A DNA stretch of 64,000 bases from NCBI GenBank assembly GCA_949130485.1, contig OX422194.1:3670199-3734198 (forward strand), written 5' to 3'. The number at the start of each line of letters is the position of its first letter. The stretch's first letter is position 1. Shown here piece after piece: positions 44,563-56,001 of this stretch. The notes below the pieces were generated by a model. That model made no database searches and was not told where the DNA came from. It saw nothing but the letters and a program-made list of their open reading frames with translations. The translations under genes were made by a program, and so were the position numbers. The DNA is from Agelas oroides (Eukaryota; Porifera; Demospongiae; Agelasida; Agelasidae).

Positions 44563-46428
44563 ATATGGCACGTGATATATCACGTGCCATAGCACAACGA
44601 CTATGGCAGCTATATCTCGCGGAGTTGTGGGGATGTGAGAGATCTTTTGAGGAGTTGTCGACTTTCATGCAGGATGCAGACAGGCAAGCGAGTACTGCAA
44701 ACCAGGCCTATTCCGAGTATGCCCTTGAACGTCTGCAAATCTCAATTGTGAGTGTACTGTATCTGATGTGCTGAATCATCTGCGAAGTATCCCTCCCAGT
44801 GGTGACCAGCAACACGGCTCAAGTTGTTGATTACTTTTGTTGTGAGTTATCTGCACTTTTCCGGTGTTTGAGAGACATTGCTCAGCAGTGGCAATTGCAC
44901 CTAGACCAGTACCTACCACACAGTGCTGCCACTTCTTTTGTTGCACCAATTGTCAACACACCTGCCACACAAAGACACCCTGGAAGACCAAGATTTGACA
45001 TTACAAAGGACTGTGTATCGCAGGCGTTCGGAATATGGGTTGCTTGATACCACTTTGACTGGGAATATCACAGATGCAGAACTCAAGGTTGTTGTTGAGC
45101 AGATGCGTAGAGATTTACCATGCAACACTTGGAGAAACTATGGTATGGGGTCACCTAAAATCTATGGGATTTAGAGTGATGAGGGAAAGAGTTTGGCTTG
45201 CCATAAGGGAGACTGATCCTCTGCATACTGCTCTGCGCTGGAGAGGTGATCTGATAGGAAGAAGCCCCTACTCAGTGCCTGGCCCAAACTCACCTTAGCA
45301 CATTGGTAATACTCTTGTGAATGTACCTGTATCATAGACATGATTTCTAAGGACAATTGCCGTAGAAGGTAATCTGCTGCTCACAAAAATATCACTTGTT
45401 TGTTGCCATTGGCATTGTTACTCTGCTGCACACTCGTAACAATACAGACGGCAATAAACTTGTGATATTTCCGGTATAGCTTTGTACTATGGTGATACTT
45501 ATATGCATAGTTAAAACTGTCCTAAGGCACACATCAATGTTTTATGTGAAACTGCTAAGACTGGTCATTTTGTTGTCTAAATTTGTGAGTTCAAGCTTGT
45601 GTGTCATAACTATCGTGTGTGCTAGTAGGTCAGTATGATAGCTTATTGATGAGGAGTACCAATGCTATTTTATACAGATGGCCATCACAAGTTGGTGAGG
45701 TGGCATTTTGTTACTCACTGTGCTATTGATGGTTACAGCAGACTGGTGCTGTTCCTAAAGTGTTCGAACAACAACAGAGCTAGCACAGTGTATGACTCAT
45801 TCCTACAGTCAGTACAGCAGTATGGGTTGCCATCAAGGGTTCGTTGTGACCAAGGAGGAGAAAACATGCTTGTTGCCCACCATATGATACATCATCGTGG
45901 CAGTGTTAGTAGGAGGTTCTGTACACAACCAGCGCATTGAAAGACTGTGGAGGGACATACACCGCTGTGTTACTTCACTTTTTTTATCGATTTTTAAAAT
46001 TATTTTCTTGAGCACCATGGGCATCTCGATCCAATTAGTGATACTCACTTGTATACTCTTCATTATGTGTATTTGCCACGGATCAATAGAGCATTACAGC
46101 AATTCCACCAAGCCTGGAACCATCATGGAGTTCGCACAGAAGGAGGGAGAACACCTAACCAGTTATTCACTGCAGGATCTCTACAACTTCGTAACTCTGG
46201 TTTGGCAGCGCTTGACTTCTTCAATAATGTTGCTGATGACTATGGTACTGATGAAGATGGCATTGCTAACCCTGACAATGAAGGTGTGGAGATTCCACCC
46301 TCTGAAGTCCAGCTGACTGAGGAACAGGTGAATGAGCTGCAGCAAATTGTCAACCCACTAACCGATTGTGATGACATGGCAGTTGACTTGTATTTGCAAA
46401 TCCTTGAGTTTGTTCAGTCTGTGATTTA
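44563..46428 (+). pseudogene. Integrase-core (DDE) transposase, heavily decayed
   Basis: An ATG in the palindrome ATGGCACGTGATATATCACG opens a helical N-terminal frame (44563-44750). After an apparent intron comes a segment ending HPGRPRFDIT, then a helix-turn-helix piece TVYRRRSEYGLL. Further on come HTALRWRG and YSVPGPNS, and the catalytic core DGHHKLVRW, AIDGYSRLV, RVRCDQGGEN, SVHNQRIERLWRD and LYTLHYVYLPRINRAL, ending at a TAA near 46428. This order is typical of the integrase-core proteins widespread in fish, cnidarian and sponge transposons. Damage: a deletion between PRFDIT and TVYRRR, frameshifts near 45110, 45905 and 45990, and TAG in place of the conserved Trp at 45300 just before an intron (45309-45671 region). 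Domain family is sure, superfamily name (IS3EU-like?) is not. Confidence 0.78.
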
Positions 46429-47165
46429 AGTGATATTTGTGCTTGTATTACCGTTCTGTTTAGTTTAGCATACATGCATTTGTACTTGGCATTATTTTGA
46501 ACTGAAACAGCTGGTAATGACTAAACTGCATCATCTCAAGGTTGAACATAATCATAATACTAATGTAAGAATGATACTCAAAGCATCACAATGTACAGTA
46601 GACTCAGTTGAAGTGCATCTTCACTTCAGAACTGCAAGACAAACTCTTGTGCAACCTCAGGGTAGGCAAGATATGTGGTTGGAAGTTCACGAGTGTTGCC
46701 TGCATGTATGGCTGATTGCATGTCTCATTGTTCTCAACATTTTGTAGAAAGCTGGCTGTTGTTTGAGGACTTCTACACATCCAATTAACCCAGCACATGC
46801 TAGTACATACTGGTTCCTAGTCTCATTCTCATGCATATCCCAATTCTAGCCCAGCCTATAGCAGTACATACTGGCTCACAGTCTCATTCCCATTCCAGGC
46901 CCTTTTGCAAACAAGACTAACTGCATAGCCTTATATATAGTCTCATGCAAGATCACGTCAGATAAAACGAGAATGAAAGAACATGATCATGAGAATGAGT
47001 TACGAGCATCCATGGCCCATGCACCTAGACTACATACACACTCTCATGCAAGATCACAACACAATCAGTTGAGTATGAAAGACCATGGTTAGAGTTATAA
47101 AGCATCCATGGCCCATGCACCAAGACTACAGGCAGCTTGGCCTGTAAGAACAGCAAGTAACATGG
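46429..47165. other. Interval between transposase pseudogene and palindrome
   Basis: No ORF of known family is present. Loosely repeated segments (CTCATGCAAGATCAC, CATCCATGGCCCATGCACC) occur twice, near 46946 and 47041 and near 47009 and 47101, so a tandem duplication of about 95 bp is likely. The stretch is internal to the large transposon. Confidence 0.55.
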
Positions 47166-47300
47166 TAAGTCGCGATATAACGACTTGGTAAGTCGCAATA
47201 TAACGACTTGGAAGTCGCGATATAACGACTTGGTAAGTCGCAATATAACGACTTGGAAGTCGCGCGATATAACGACTTGGTAAGTCGCAATATAACGACA
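47166..47300 (+). repeat. Inner quasi-palindrome array next to the giant palindrome
   Basis: Six units of the AAGTCGCGATATAACGACTT type (same family as the TIR arrays) abut the left edge of the palindrome at 47301. Confidence 0.9.
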
Positions 47301-49271
47301 TAATGTGGTGGCCCGGTAGTGTCAAAAACGACTTTCGCATGTCACATTGAATCCGGCTCCGCAATCGCTAAATTAGATATACGGCATTGCGTTATTCGTA
47401 AATATACGGTAGCGCGATCGGTCAGTGATCACCCTGTGCGGTCACCGATCGGAGTGGTGCGGTCTGTGATCACCCCGTGCGGTCACCGATCGGAGTGGTG
47501 CGGTCTGTGATCTACCTGTGCGGTCACCGATCGAGGTTGTGCGGTCTGTGATCTACATGTGCGGTCACCGATCGAGGTGGTGCGGTCTGTGATCACCCTG
47601 TGCGGTCACCGATCGAGGTTGTGCGGTCAGTGATCTACCTGTGCGGTCATCGATTGAGGTTGTGCGGTCTGTGATCACCTTGTGCGGTCACCGATCGGAG
47701 TGGTGCGGTCTGTGATCTACCTGTGCGGTCACCGATCGAGGTTGTGCGGTCTGTGATCACCCTGTGCGGTGACCGATCGGAGTGGTGCGGTCTGTGATCT
47801 ACCTGTGCGGTCACCGATCGAGGTTGTGCGGTCTGTGATCACCTTGTGCGGTCACCGATCGGAGTGGTGCGGTCTGTGATCTACCTGTGCGGTCACCGAT
47901 CGAGGTTGTGCGGTCTGTGATCACCCTGTGCGGTGACCGATCGGAGTGGTGCGGTCTGTGATCACCCCGTGCGGTGACCGATCGGAGTGGTGCGGTCTGT
48001 GATCACCCTGTGCGGTCACCGATCGAGGTTGTGCGGTCTGTGATCACCCTGTGCGGTCACCGATCACTCAGTGCGCTCACCGATCTGCCCTGTGCGGTCA
48101 CCGATCTGCTCTGTGCGGTCACCGATCTGCTCTGTGCGGTGACCGATCACTCAGTGCGCTCACCGATCTGCCCTGTGCGGTGACCGATCACTCAGTGCGC
48201 TCACCGATCTGCCCTGTGCGGTCACCGATCTGCTCTGTGCGGTCACCGATCTGCTCTGTGCGGTGACCGATCACTCAGTGCGCTCACCGATCTGCCCTGT
48301 GCGGTGACCGATCACTCAGTGCGCTCACCGATCTGCCCTGTGCGGTGACCGATCACTCAGTGCGCTCACCGATCTGCCCTGTGCGGTGACCGATCACTCA
48401 GTGCGCTCACCGATCTGCCCTGTGCGGTGACCGATCACTCAGTGCGCTCACCGATCTGCCCTGTGCGGTGACCGATCACTCAGTGCGGTCATCGATCTCT
48501 CTGTGCGGTCACCGAACAGGGTAGATCGGTGAGCGCACGCTAAGATCGGTCACCGCACAGGGCAGATCGGTGAGCGCACTGAGTGATCGGTCACCGCACA
48601 GGGCAGATCGGTGAGCGCACTGAGTGATCGGTCACCGCACAGGGCAGATCGGTGAGCGCACTGAGTGATCGGTCACCGCACAGAGCAGATCGGTGACCGC
48701 ACAGAGCAGATCGGTGACCGCACAGGGCAGATCGGTGAGCGCACTGAGTGATCGGTGACCGCACAGGGTGATCACAGACCGCACAACCTCGATCGGTGAC
48801 CGCACAGGTAGATCACAGACCGCACAACCTCGATCGGTGACCGCACAGGTAGATCACAGACCGCACAACCTCGATCGGTGACCGCACAGGTAGATCACAG
48901 ACCGCACCACTCCGATCGGTGACCGCACGGGGTGATCACAGACCGCACCACTCCGATCGGTCACCGCACAGGGTGATCACAGACCGCACAACCTCGATCG
49001 GTGACCGCACAGGTAGATCACAGACCGCACAACCTCGATCGGTGACCGCACAGGTAGATCACAGACCGCACCACTCCGATCGGTGACCGCACTGGGTGAT
49101 CACAGACCGCACCACTCCGATCGGTGACCGCACAGGGTGATCACTGACCGATCGCGCTACCGTATATTTACGAATAACGCTATGCCGTATATCTAATATA
49201 GCGATTGCGGAGCCGAATTCAATGTGACATGCGAAAGTCGTTTTTGACACTACCGGGCCACCACAACATAA
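47301..49271. repeat. 1.97-kb palindrome made of 41-bp GATC repeats
   Basis: The outer arms (TGGTGGCCCGGTAGTGTCAA at 47305 and its complement at about 49248-49267) match for about 120 bp through ACTTTCGCATGTCACATTG and TATACGGTAGCGCGATCGG. Inside are head-to-tail copies of a 41-bp unit made of 21- and 20-bp halves, each with GATC and GCGGT: GATCGGAGTGGTGCGGTCTG then GATCACCCTGTGCGGTCACC. Towards the middle the variant GATCACTCAGTGCGCTCACC dominates. Orientation inverts near 48512. The left arm holds about 27 units and the right about 15, so the arms have changed length since inversion. Confidence 0.93.
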
Positions 49272-49541
49272 GAAGTCGCAATATAACGACTTGGTAAGTC
49301 GCAGTATAACGACTTGGTAAGTCGCAGTATAACGACTTGGTAAGTCGCGATATAACGACTTGGTAAGTCGCAATATAACGACTTGGAAGTCGCGATATAA
49401 CGACTTGGTAAGTCGCAATATAACGACATACGAAGTCGCAATAACGACTTGGAAGTCGCGATATAACGACTTGGTAAGTCGCAATATAACGACCTGGAAG
49501 TCGCGATATAACGACTTGGTAAGTCGCAATATAACGACATA
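49272..49541 (-). repeat. Right TIR array of quasi-palindromes
   Basis: The reverse complement of this segment follows the left array almost unit by unit, including the odd GACTTCGTATGTCG spacer and the CCAGGTCG variant. One unit here has lost two bases (AAGTCGCAATAACGACTT). Confidence 0.93.
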
Positions 49542-49895
49542 CGTACTTACTGCATGTTGAAGTCGACTTCATAATTTTGTTATGCGTGGCGTGCCATACC
49601 GTTCGAGCTCCATTTTTCAGTCGCCGGATACGGTGGACTCCGCCTTCCTTTCCGTGGCATAACAGAGTATCTGCGTGGCTTAGTCTCCGTGTACGAGCGT
49701 CCGATTATGGCTGGTGTCCGAATATTGATCGTTTCCTCATATTATGGACGTACGTAAGTCTTTCCGTAAATTCTAATTCCACTCTAATTTAACGTGATTT
49801 ATTTAAAGTATTGCACCATAGACAATGATTGCACCTATAGTTGAACTTTAATATATTTGCACGCCTTCCAAGTGGATTTTTGGTTGTTCGCGAGT

Positions 49896-50909
49896 ATGGA
49901 TACTAACCCAGAATCAGTAGAGAAGAGAGAGAAAAGGTTGCGGAGTCGGAGAGAACGAGAGAGGGCCCGCCGTGCTTCCGAGACAGCGGAGCAAAGGGAA
50001 GAAAGGTTGAGAAAACGGAGAATGAGGGACAGGGCTAGGCGGGCTTCACAAGCTACCGAAGATAGGGAGGCACGACTGCAGCAAAGAAGGTACAGACTGG
50101 ATGCTGAGACTGCCGAGGAGAGAGAGGCCAGGCTGCAGCTGAGAAGGGACAGGCTGGCAGCTGAGACTCCCGACGAAAGAGAGGCCAGGCTGCAGTATAT
50201 GAGGGACAGGCTGGCAGCTGAGACTCCCGAGGAAAGAGAGGCCAGGCTGCAGCATATGAGTACTTACCAGCATGAGAGATTGGCAGCTGAGACTGCCGAG
50301 GAGAGAGAGGTCAGGTTACAGTGTGACAGACAGAGACACAGAGATCAACAGCTTGTGCAGTCACAGCTCCCACTGTTTGAACAGTATTCCATTCGAGCTA
50401 AGATGCATAAGTTTCATGCACACTTCGCTACGCTAGATCTGTCAACATGTACCACCTGTTTGGAGAGTTTTCCTGGTCTTCAGCTTCACTTGGGGTCTGC
50501 TGAGTGTCTGCGCTGTAGCCGGGACAAGCATATACCGAAGTTATACTCCTCTGCCAACAACATGGATACCATCTGAACTGCAGGTTGGTAATAATATTAC
50601 TGTTATGTTATCCTATGTAACTGATGTGTTCCTTCTTACCATCTGAACTGCAGGTTGGTAATAATATTACTGTTATGTTATCCTATGTAACTGATGTGTT
50701 CCTTCTTACCATCTGAACTGCAGGTTGGTAATAATATTACTGTTATGTCATCCTATGTAACTGATATGTGTTCCTTCTTACTATCTGAACTGCAGGTTGG
50801 TAATAATATTACTGTTATGTCATCCTATGTAACTGATATGTGTTCCTTCTTACAGGGATTAACACAAGTGGAAGAAATGTTGATTTCTGGTGTGCTACCA
50901 ATCACGTAA
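49896..50909 (+). pseudogene. N-terminal part of a Helitron-type ORF
   Basis: ATG at 49896 starts an Arg/Glu-rich helical repeat region in which a 17-20-residue unit (ETAEEREARLQLRRDRLAA type) is iterated about seven times. A Cys-containing domain follows: STCTTCLESF, SAECLRCSRDKHIPKLYSSANNM. This combination precedes the Rep/helicase region in animal Helitron polyproteins as I recall them. The frame then breaks: the expected PSELQ-GLTQVEEMLIS is present but in another frame and split by an intron-like insert (50584-50855), and it stops at 50909. The rest of the polyprotein is absent. Confidence 0.6.
50568..50855 (+). repeat. Four tandem copies of an exon-end plus intron unit
   Basis: The 70-72-bp unit begins ACCATCTGAACTGCAG, then GTTGGTAATAATATTAC, and starts at 50568, 50638, 50708 and 50780. 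The last copy ends in a clean acceptor, TTCCTTCTTACAG, directly before GGATTAACACAAG, which continues the coding sequence. Confidence 0.92.
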
Positions 50910-51044
50910 TATCCGGAGGAGTGAACGGAAGTAAGCATCTTGGTGGCTACAGTTCCGAAGTGGGTTTCAACATAGATAATAGACCTACAAGTTTTGTTGA
51001 ACATGGATACCCAGAGCAGTTCTAGAAGAGCTCTCAAGCCACCG

Positions 51045-51365
51045 CAGGAACAGGAAGTCGCCTAAGATCGGATACGGCCGAGAAACGAGAGAGACACTGA
51101 GAGCTCGACGTGCTGCAGAGACTGCGGAACAAAGGAGCGAGAAAGCGAAGGGAGAGAGGTTGTGCTAGGCACGCTGCTCAAACTGCTAGTGAAAGACAAG
51201 CTACTTTACAGCGAAAGGTACCCGTGAGCGCGAAAGAATGGCAGATGAAACCCCTCGGAGGAGAGAGAAACAAGATTACAGCAGACGAGTACCAATCAAC
51301 GCGAAAGGTTGACAGTTGAAACCCCTGAGGAGAGAGAAACGAGGTTACAGCGGATGAGAGATAGA
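51045..51365 (+). pseudogene. Second, degraded Helitron-type N-terminal copy
   Basis: Out-of-frame remnants of the same Arg/Glu-rich repeat region (GAGACTGCGGAACAAAGG, CTGAGGAGAGAGAAACGAG) occur in several frames with stops. It ends at a 42-bp C run. Confidence 0.55.
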
Positions 51366-51371
51366 CTGTAC

Positions 51372-51372
<1 letters not shown>

Positions 51373-51404
<32 letters not shown>

Positions 51405-51414
51405 ACCCGCACTT
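51373..51414 (+). repeat. poly-C run of 42 bases
   Basis: An uninterrupted run of C bases follows GACTGTACA. Such a run is suspicious for sequencing or assembly slippage and may mark a collapsed junction. Confidence 0.95.
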
Positions 51415-51568
51415 ATTAAAACAATGTCTTTAATCTATTATTAATGTGTATTGCCCCAGTCGTTTGACAAATTAAAGCGCCTCATTTTTAATGAAACAGC
51501 TCAACCACAAATGAGTCATCCATATCTATTTATAAAATAGGTATAGTGCAGACGCCACGTGTTCTACA

Positions 51569-52066
51569 ATGGAGTCGTACAGCAATTCTTCAGCAAGAGT
51601 CCCCGAGTCATCACGGAACAGAGAAGACAGACTGCAGCGTAGAAGAGAGCGAGAGAGAGCTCGTCGTGCCTCTGAAACCGCGGAACAGAGAGAGGAACGG
51701 CTGAGAGTGCGGAGAGCAAGAGATAGGGCTAGACGCGCCGCACAGACTGCCGAAGAGAGAGACGCCAGATTGCGGCAAATACGCGATAACCGACATGCTT
51801 GCGCATTCGAGCTCACGCTCGCCCCCACAATGCTGTGCATTCACCTAGTTTATACATATGGTACGTGCGTATTCCGTATATATACATCCTGCCCCATTTG
51901 TGCGCGATGCAATATTTCCACATTGCAAGTTAGTTCATGTAACCACTGTTGCTCAAGGGACAAGACTAGCAGGACAGAAAGGCTGAACAGTGGGAACCAA
52001 CGTAACAGGGACTTGAAAAAGGCGAGGAAAGGAGGCACGACTAGCAAGACGGAAGCTGATTATTAA
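51569..52066 (+). pseudogene. Third Helitron-type N-terminal copy
   Basis: A frame starting MESYSNSSARVPESSRNRED continues with RERERARRASETAEQREERL, the same repeat as the 49896 ORF, for about 75 residues. It then loses similarity. A further CNHCCSRDKTSRTERL echo near its end suggests the Cys-domain start is present but altered. Confidence 0.5.
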
Positions 52067-52836
52067 CGTGCTGCGTGACACTGCCGCCAACCGGGAGTGT
52101 TCTGTGTAAGACAGAGTGATTAGCTTGAGGACCCGAACCAGAGAGGTCTGTGTGACTTGACCGAACAACCCTCGTTAGCAACAGCTACAGAAGAGCTTCT
52201 AAAACCCCATACCACAACTCCAGTAATTGTGCTCTGGAAAAGGGCTGGCAATAGTCTACACCACCCTGACTCTATACCCATACCTGAGAGAATTCTGATC
52301 CCATGCACAGCTGTATGGTCTCAGCAAATATCCGTGCACTATATACACCGTGAATTGAGGAGACAGTGCATGCCAAGATGTGAATAAGTTGGAGACACAG
52401 GAAAACAACGGAATATACTTGTTCGTATCAAGATGTTGAACCCTCATCCTTGCAACTCTTCAAGCCACCTCCAAATGTTTTGAGACCTTGTTGCATGCAG
52501 CATTTCACAGTAATTACACAGAGAGTGTACAACGAACCCAAGATTAGCACAACACAAGTTATATTGCTCCACAAACACTGGGATACATTCGATATCCTAT
52601 ATAGCCTGTTCCCCAGGTGTTCTCCTCCTCTAGTTTTACAGGCTACAGTTGGAGGTGGGGAAGTCCTGGGAATGAGACATATATGCAAGTGGGAAAAGGT
52701 AGTGTATATGGAACGCTACTGCACCATATAACTCCCTCATGCTCGCCCCACAATGCACTGCATTCCCCTAGTTACGTAATAATGGATAAAGGTCCATTAA
52801 CGTAATAAGGTATGGTTGCGGTTCGACTGTTTAGCA
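52067..52836. other. Interval without recognised gene
   Basis: It holds an old hairpin of the TAGCCTCG family at 52602-52680 (TAGCCTGTTCCCCAGG to CCTGGGAATGAGACATA) and otherwise nothing I can name. It may be the 3' part of the degraded Helitron copies. Confidence 0.45.
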
Positions 52837-53269
52837 TACCGTAAACGCTTTAATTAACGCGCCTCTCTAACCCTTTTACCGGAAGCTAATTTTTCTTGCT
52901 CTAACGCGGGCGCCCCTTGACGACATAAATCTTTTTTAAGGGCGCTTTCTATTAAGAGAGATTTCGCACCCGACTCGTGTGACTTTCGAGACATCTAGTT
53001 CTTCGACTGATTTCTACTTTTACTTTTAATCTCTGGACTCCAAACGCGCTTGTATTCATGATAGCCTCGACTAACTTATTCAAATTTGATCGTTGTCAGT
53101 GCAGCCATACTCAGCTCTTTCGACTTCACGGAAAGGTGTCAGTTGCGCTCTAATTCGAAGGCGCCTCTCTAAATAAGGCGCCCCCAAGGGTCCGAAGTAG
53201 CTCCAAACAAGGCGCCTTTGCGGATCGTAATTATTTTTTAACGGCGCGTTAATTAAAGCGTTTACGGTA
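52837..53269. mobile_element. TA-flanked MITE with CCGTAAACGC ends
   Basis: TACCGTAAACGCTTTAATTA and TAATTAAAGCGTTTACGGTA are exact inverses, continuing through ACGCGCC/GGCGCGT. TA borders both CCGTAAACG ends. The interior has GGCGCC-rich segments inverted near both ends. Confidence 0.88.
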
Positions 53270-53345
53270 GATTGTAAACATCTACGAAACCGGCAACCGG
53301 CCGGGATTAGTCTCGTGCCCCGCCCGAGCGCGCCTCCGAAATGGT

Positions 53346-54126
53346 CCGGTGTCATAGGGGATCCGGCACCCCCGAGAATTTGGCATCCCCGAGTCAATTC
53401 CCCTAGGGATTTTGGAACCCCCTCGGTGTTTTTGGTATCCCCCACCAAACAGGGAATTCGGCATCCCCATGCAAAATTCCCTAGAGAATTTGGCATCTCC
53501 ATGGAAAAAGTCCCTAGCATTCGAATCATATATAAGAATCACTTCTGTTATGGCACCCTTATATGTAAGATTACAATACAGCAAGCACTTGAAACATTCA
53601 TTACAGTTCCATTGTCGGCCTTCTGCTGCATGGAAATTGCTCTAGACCCACACACTTGAGGTTTTCGCCAGCTCTCTGATAACCTGCAAGGTAGCATAAG
53701 AAGTTCACAGCTTCGGGGTAGGTACCATTGGCTAGGTAGTCTGCACTTCGCCGTAGTTCGTTTCACGCTCCGCCTCACCGTCCGACCGATTGATCTGCGC
53801 TGCATAGTCCGCCATGATTCTGATTCTCGGTTGATATGACTAGTATATAGTGCACCACACGCTCTTCAAATAGTCACGCAAGTTAACCGTGACTGACACC
53901 ATAGATAATAGAGCGCTGAAACTGTTCGTAGCTCTATTATCTATGCTGATACCAAGGTCAGCAATCGGATTCGTACTGAACCGTCGCGGGATGCCTAATT
54001 CCCCAAGGGGTGCACCGCAGGGTGCCAGAATCCCTCAGCGTATTTTACTCGGGGGCTCCAATATCGCTAGGGTATTTTGCGTGGGGGTGCCAAAAACCGG
54101 GGAAGCCAGATTCCCTATGACACCGG
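53346..54126. mobile_element. Inverted-repeat element rich in GGCATCCCC motifs
   Basis: CCGGTGTCATAGGGGA at the left is the inverse of TCCCTATGACACCGG at the right. Both sides carry several copies of GAATTTGGCATCCCC-like or complementary motifs, so the arms fold on each other. A 47-bp mini-element of the CCATAGATAATAGAGC family lies inside at 53899-53945 (flanked by TGACA/TGATA). Confidence 0.65.
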
Positions 54127-56001
54127 TGAACAAAGTCGGGCTTATTTCTCGCGTGAGAACCCTCAAAGGTAGAGAGAGAGAGACCTTAATTGCGCGTGGG
54201 CGTACCCGAGACTCAGAACAGGGAAAAGAGCGAAGGTAGAGGCCAACTTACTACATGTATCTAGTTATCGGGGGTTGAATATCATACACACCGAGCGTTG
54301 AACCATAGATAATAGAGCTACCGTGGCCGAACAGGGATTGGAAACGGCACGTCGAATCATCGTTTCGGTCACGTGATCTGACGCACACTGCATTGGCAGT
54401 AGACGACTGTGCGAGAGCGGCGGTTATGTGCGTTTCTTCTTTCCCCGAATGTCGAGTGCTTTCTGGCAGACTGCTATTGCGATGGAGGGATATTCACGAG
54501 TCCTGAAAATTATCCGCAGGCCTAAAGACGACTAAGACAGATTGATATGTCCTCTGCATGAGCTGGAGGCACCTGTTCAGAAAGCTGGAGAAAAGTGCAC
54601 ACAATTACTGCAGCTCTATTGTTTTGTCAGCATTACATTGAGCTATGTACTGCTAATACTGTACCAGCAGACTTTACCTAAACCAGGGTACAGATCTCTC
54701 TAGAAAACTACAAGAGTTTTCACATTATTTACACTTTTCAAGGCCTCCCATCAAACAGTGTACTGTATCACAAAGAAATAAGCCACTCAGTTACATTCTT
54801 TGCTAATGGTTACACTTTATGACAGCTTGCATCATTGGGTAGCCCTGTTTATTTTCCAGAAAAAACTACGATACTATTATTTTAGCATTTCTACATTGCA
54901 TAAAAATCAATTCACAACTGTGCATAGTACAATTTTCTACCAGAATATTGTAGATACCGTGGTATATCAGTAAATGCCAAGAACCTCTAGTGCGATGACC
55001 CGCGCGGGAGATAAACCGGTTAGTGGGCACCGCCTTCTAACCGAAACACCCGGAACGAGGATTCAACGTGACGTCATCGGCGTTTTGCCCGAGTTTTCCC
55101 GTAAATTTTTTGTCCGTTTCCAATCCCGTTTCAGTGCTCTATTATCTTAGCCTCGTTCCCAGTCCACCACAGCTATCATCGCTTGGAGTACGAATGAAAG
55201 GCACTGAAGTGCCAAACCCTCGGCGCAGCAGTGCATGTGATTGTACTTGTGTGTTGACTAGAATCTATCACTGTCTCGTGAACAATAGAAGCTGTCATGC
55301 TTGCCAGATGTGTTTGGTTCTGTTCTTACCTGTGCAAAGTCTGCTCACGTGTTTCAGAAGCTCTCTTACTCGTTTTGCGGACTTTGTCTCTCTCTTTCCC
55401 CACTAATAACCCTTCCTCAGACAGTAAGGCTTTTCTACGTTTCATTGCGTTCTCAGGCTCCCCAACAGCAGTACACTGTGCTTTCCTTTCTTCGATGCGA
55501 AGGCATGGCCACAGTCACAAACTGATCTCTTCACGTGCACCACGGTATTACACTGTGCGCATACCTTTCTCAGACGCATAGACCTATTGCACTCCATTGC
55601 GTGCACTACGGTATTACACTGTGGGCATACCTTTCTGAACCTCTCGTAAAAGACAGTCACAAACGTTCGACGGAAAACACTATACCGCGTGCTCCAAGTC
55701 ACGTGATCACACATTACCGATACGTACGTGTTACGGAGAGGTATACGGAAACATTGCACGTGAAGAAAATGGCTGACTTAGTCGCCGTAAGTTTATAAGT
55801 TAACGCTTCTAACTTTTGAACCAAGCAGTTTTAGAGAAAACGGCTTTATAATTTTACTGCATTTTCCGCGCTGTAGCCGCTGATACCTCTCATTGAACGC
55901 CTAAAAGCGCGAGAAGGCAGAATAGAGAAAACGGACACACACACAGACACACAGACACACAGGACAACTACTGTAACCCTCGCGCATGCGCGCCGAGGGT
56001 T

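Larger units (their letters stand above)
40884..49599. mobile_element. 8.7-kb TIR transposon with repeat arrays, decayed transposase and nested insertions
   Basis: The left end reads GTATGGCACGCCACGCATAA and the right end is its exact reverse complement. Identity continues for more than 100 bp through GAAGTCGACTTCAAC and into the repeat arrays, giving terminal inverted repeats of at least 270 bp. Contents from left: array (40945-41273), LINE insertion (41274-44464), array remainder (44465-44520), integrase-core pseudogene (44563-46428), inverted array (about 47166-47300), giant palindrome (47301-49271), array and right end. Target duplication is unclear; CGCTCG at the left and CGTTCG at the right are a candidate 6-bp pair with one mismatch. 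Near-identical ends with a dead transposase suggest recent movement driven from elsewhere, or end homogenisation. Confidence 0.85.

Noticed and set aside
49896-50576. Host gene encoding an Arg/Glu-rich coiled protein
   Set aside because: The same N-terminal region recurs twice within 2 kb in degraded form, and the Cys domain matches Helitron polyproteins as recalled, so a transposon origin is more likely.
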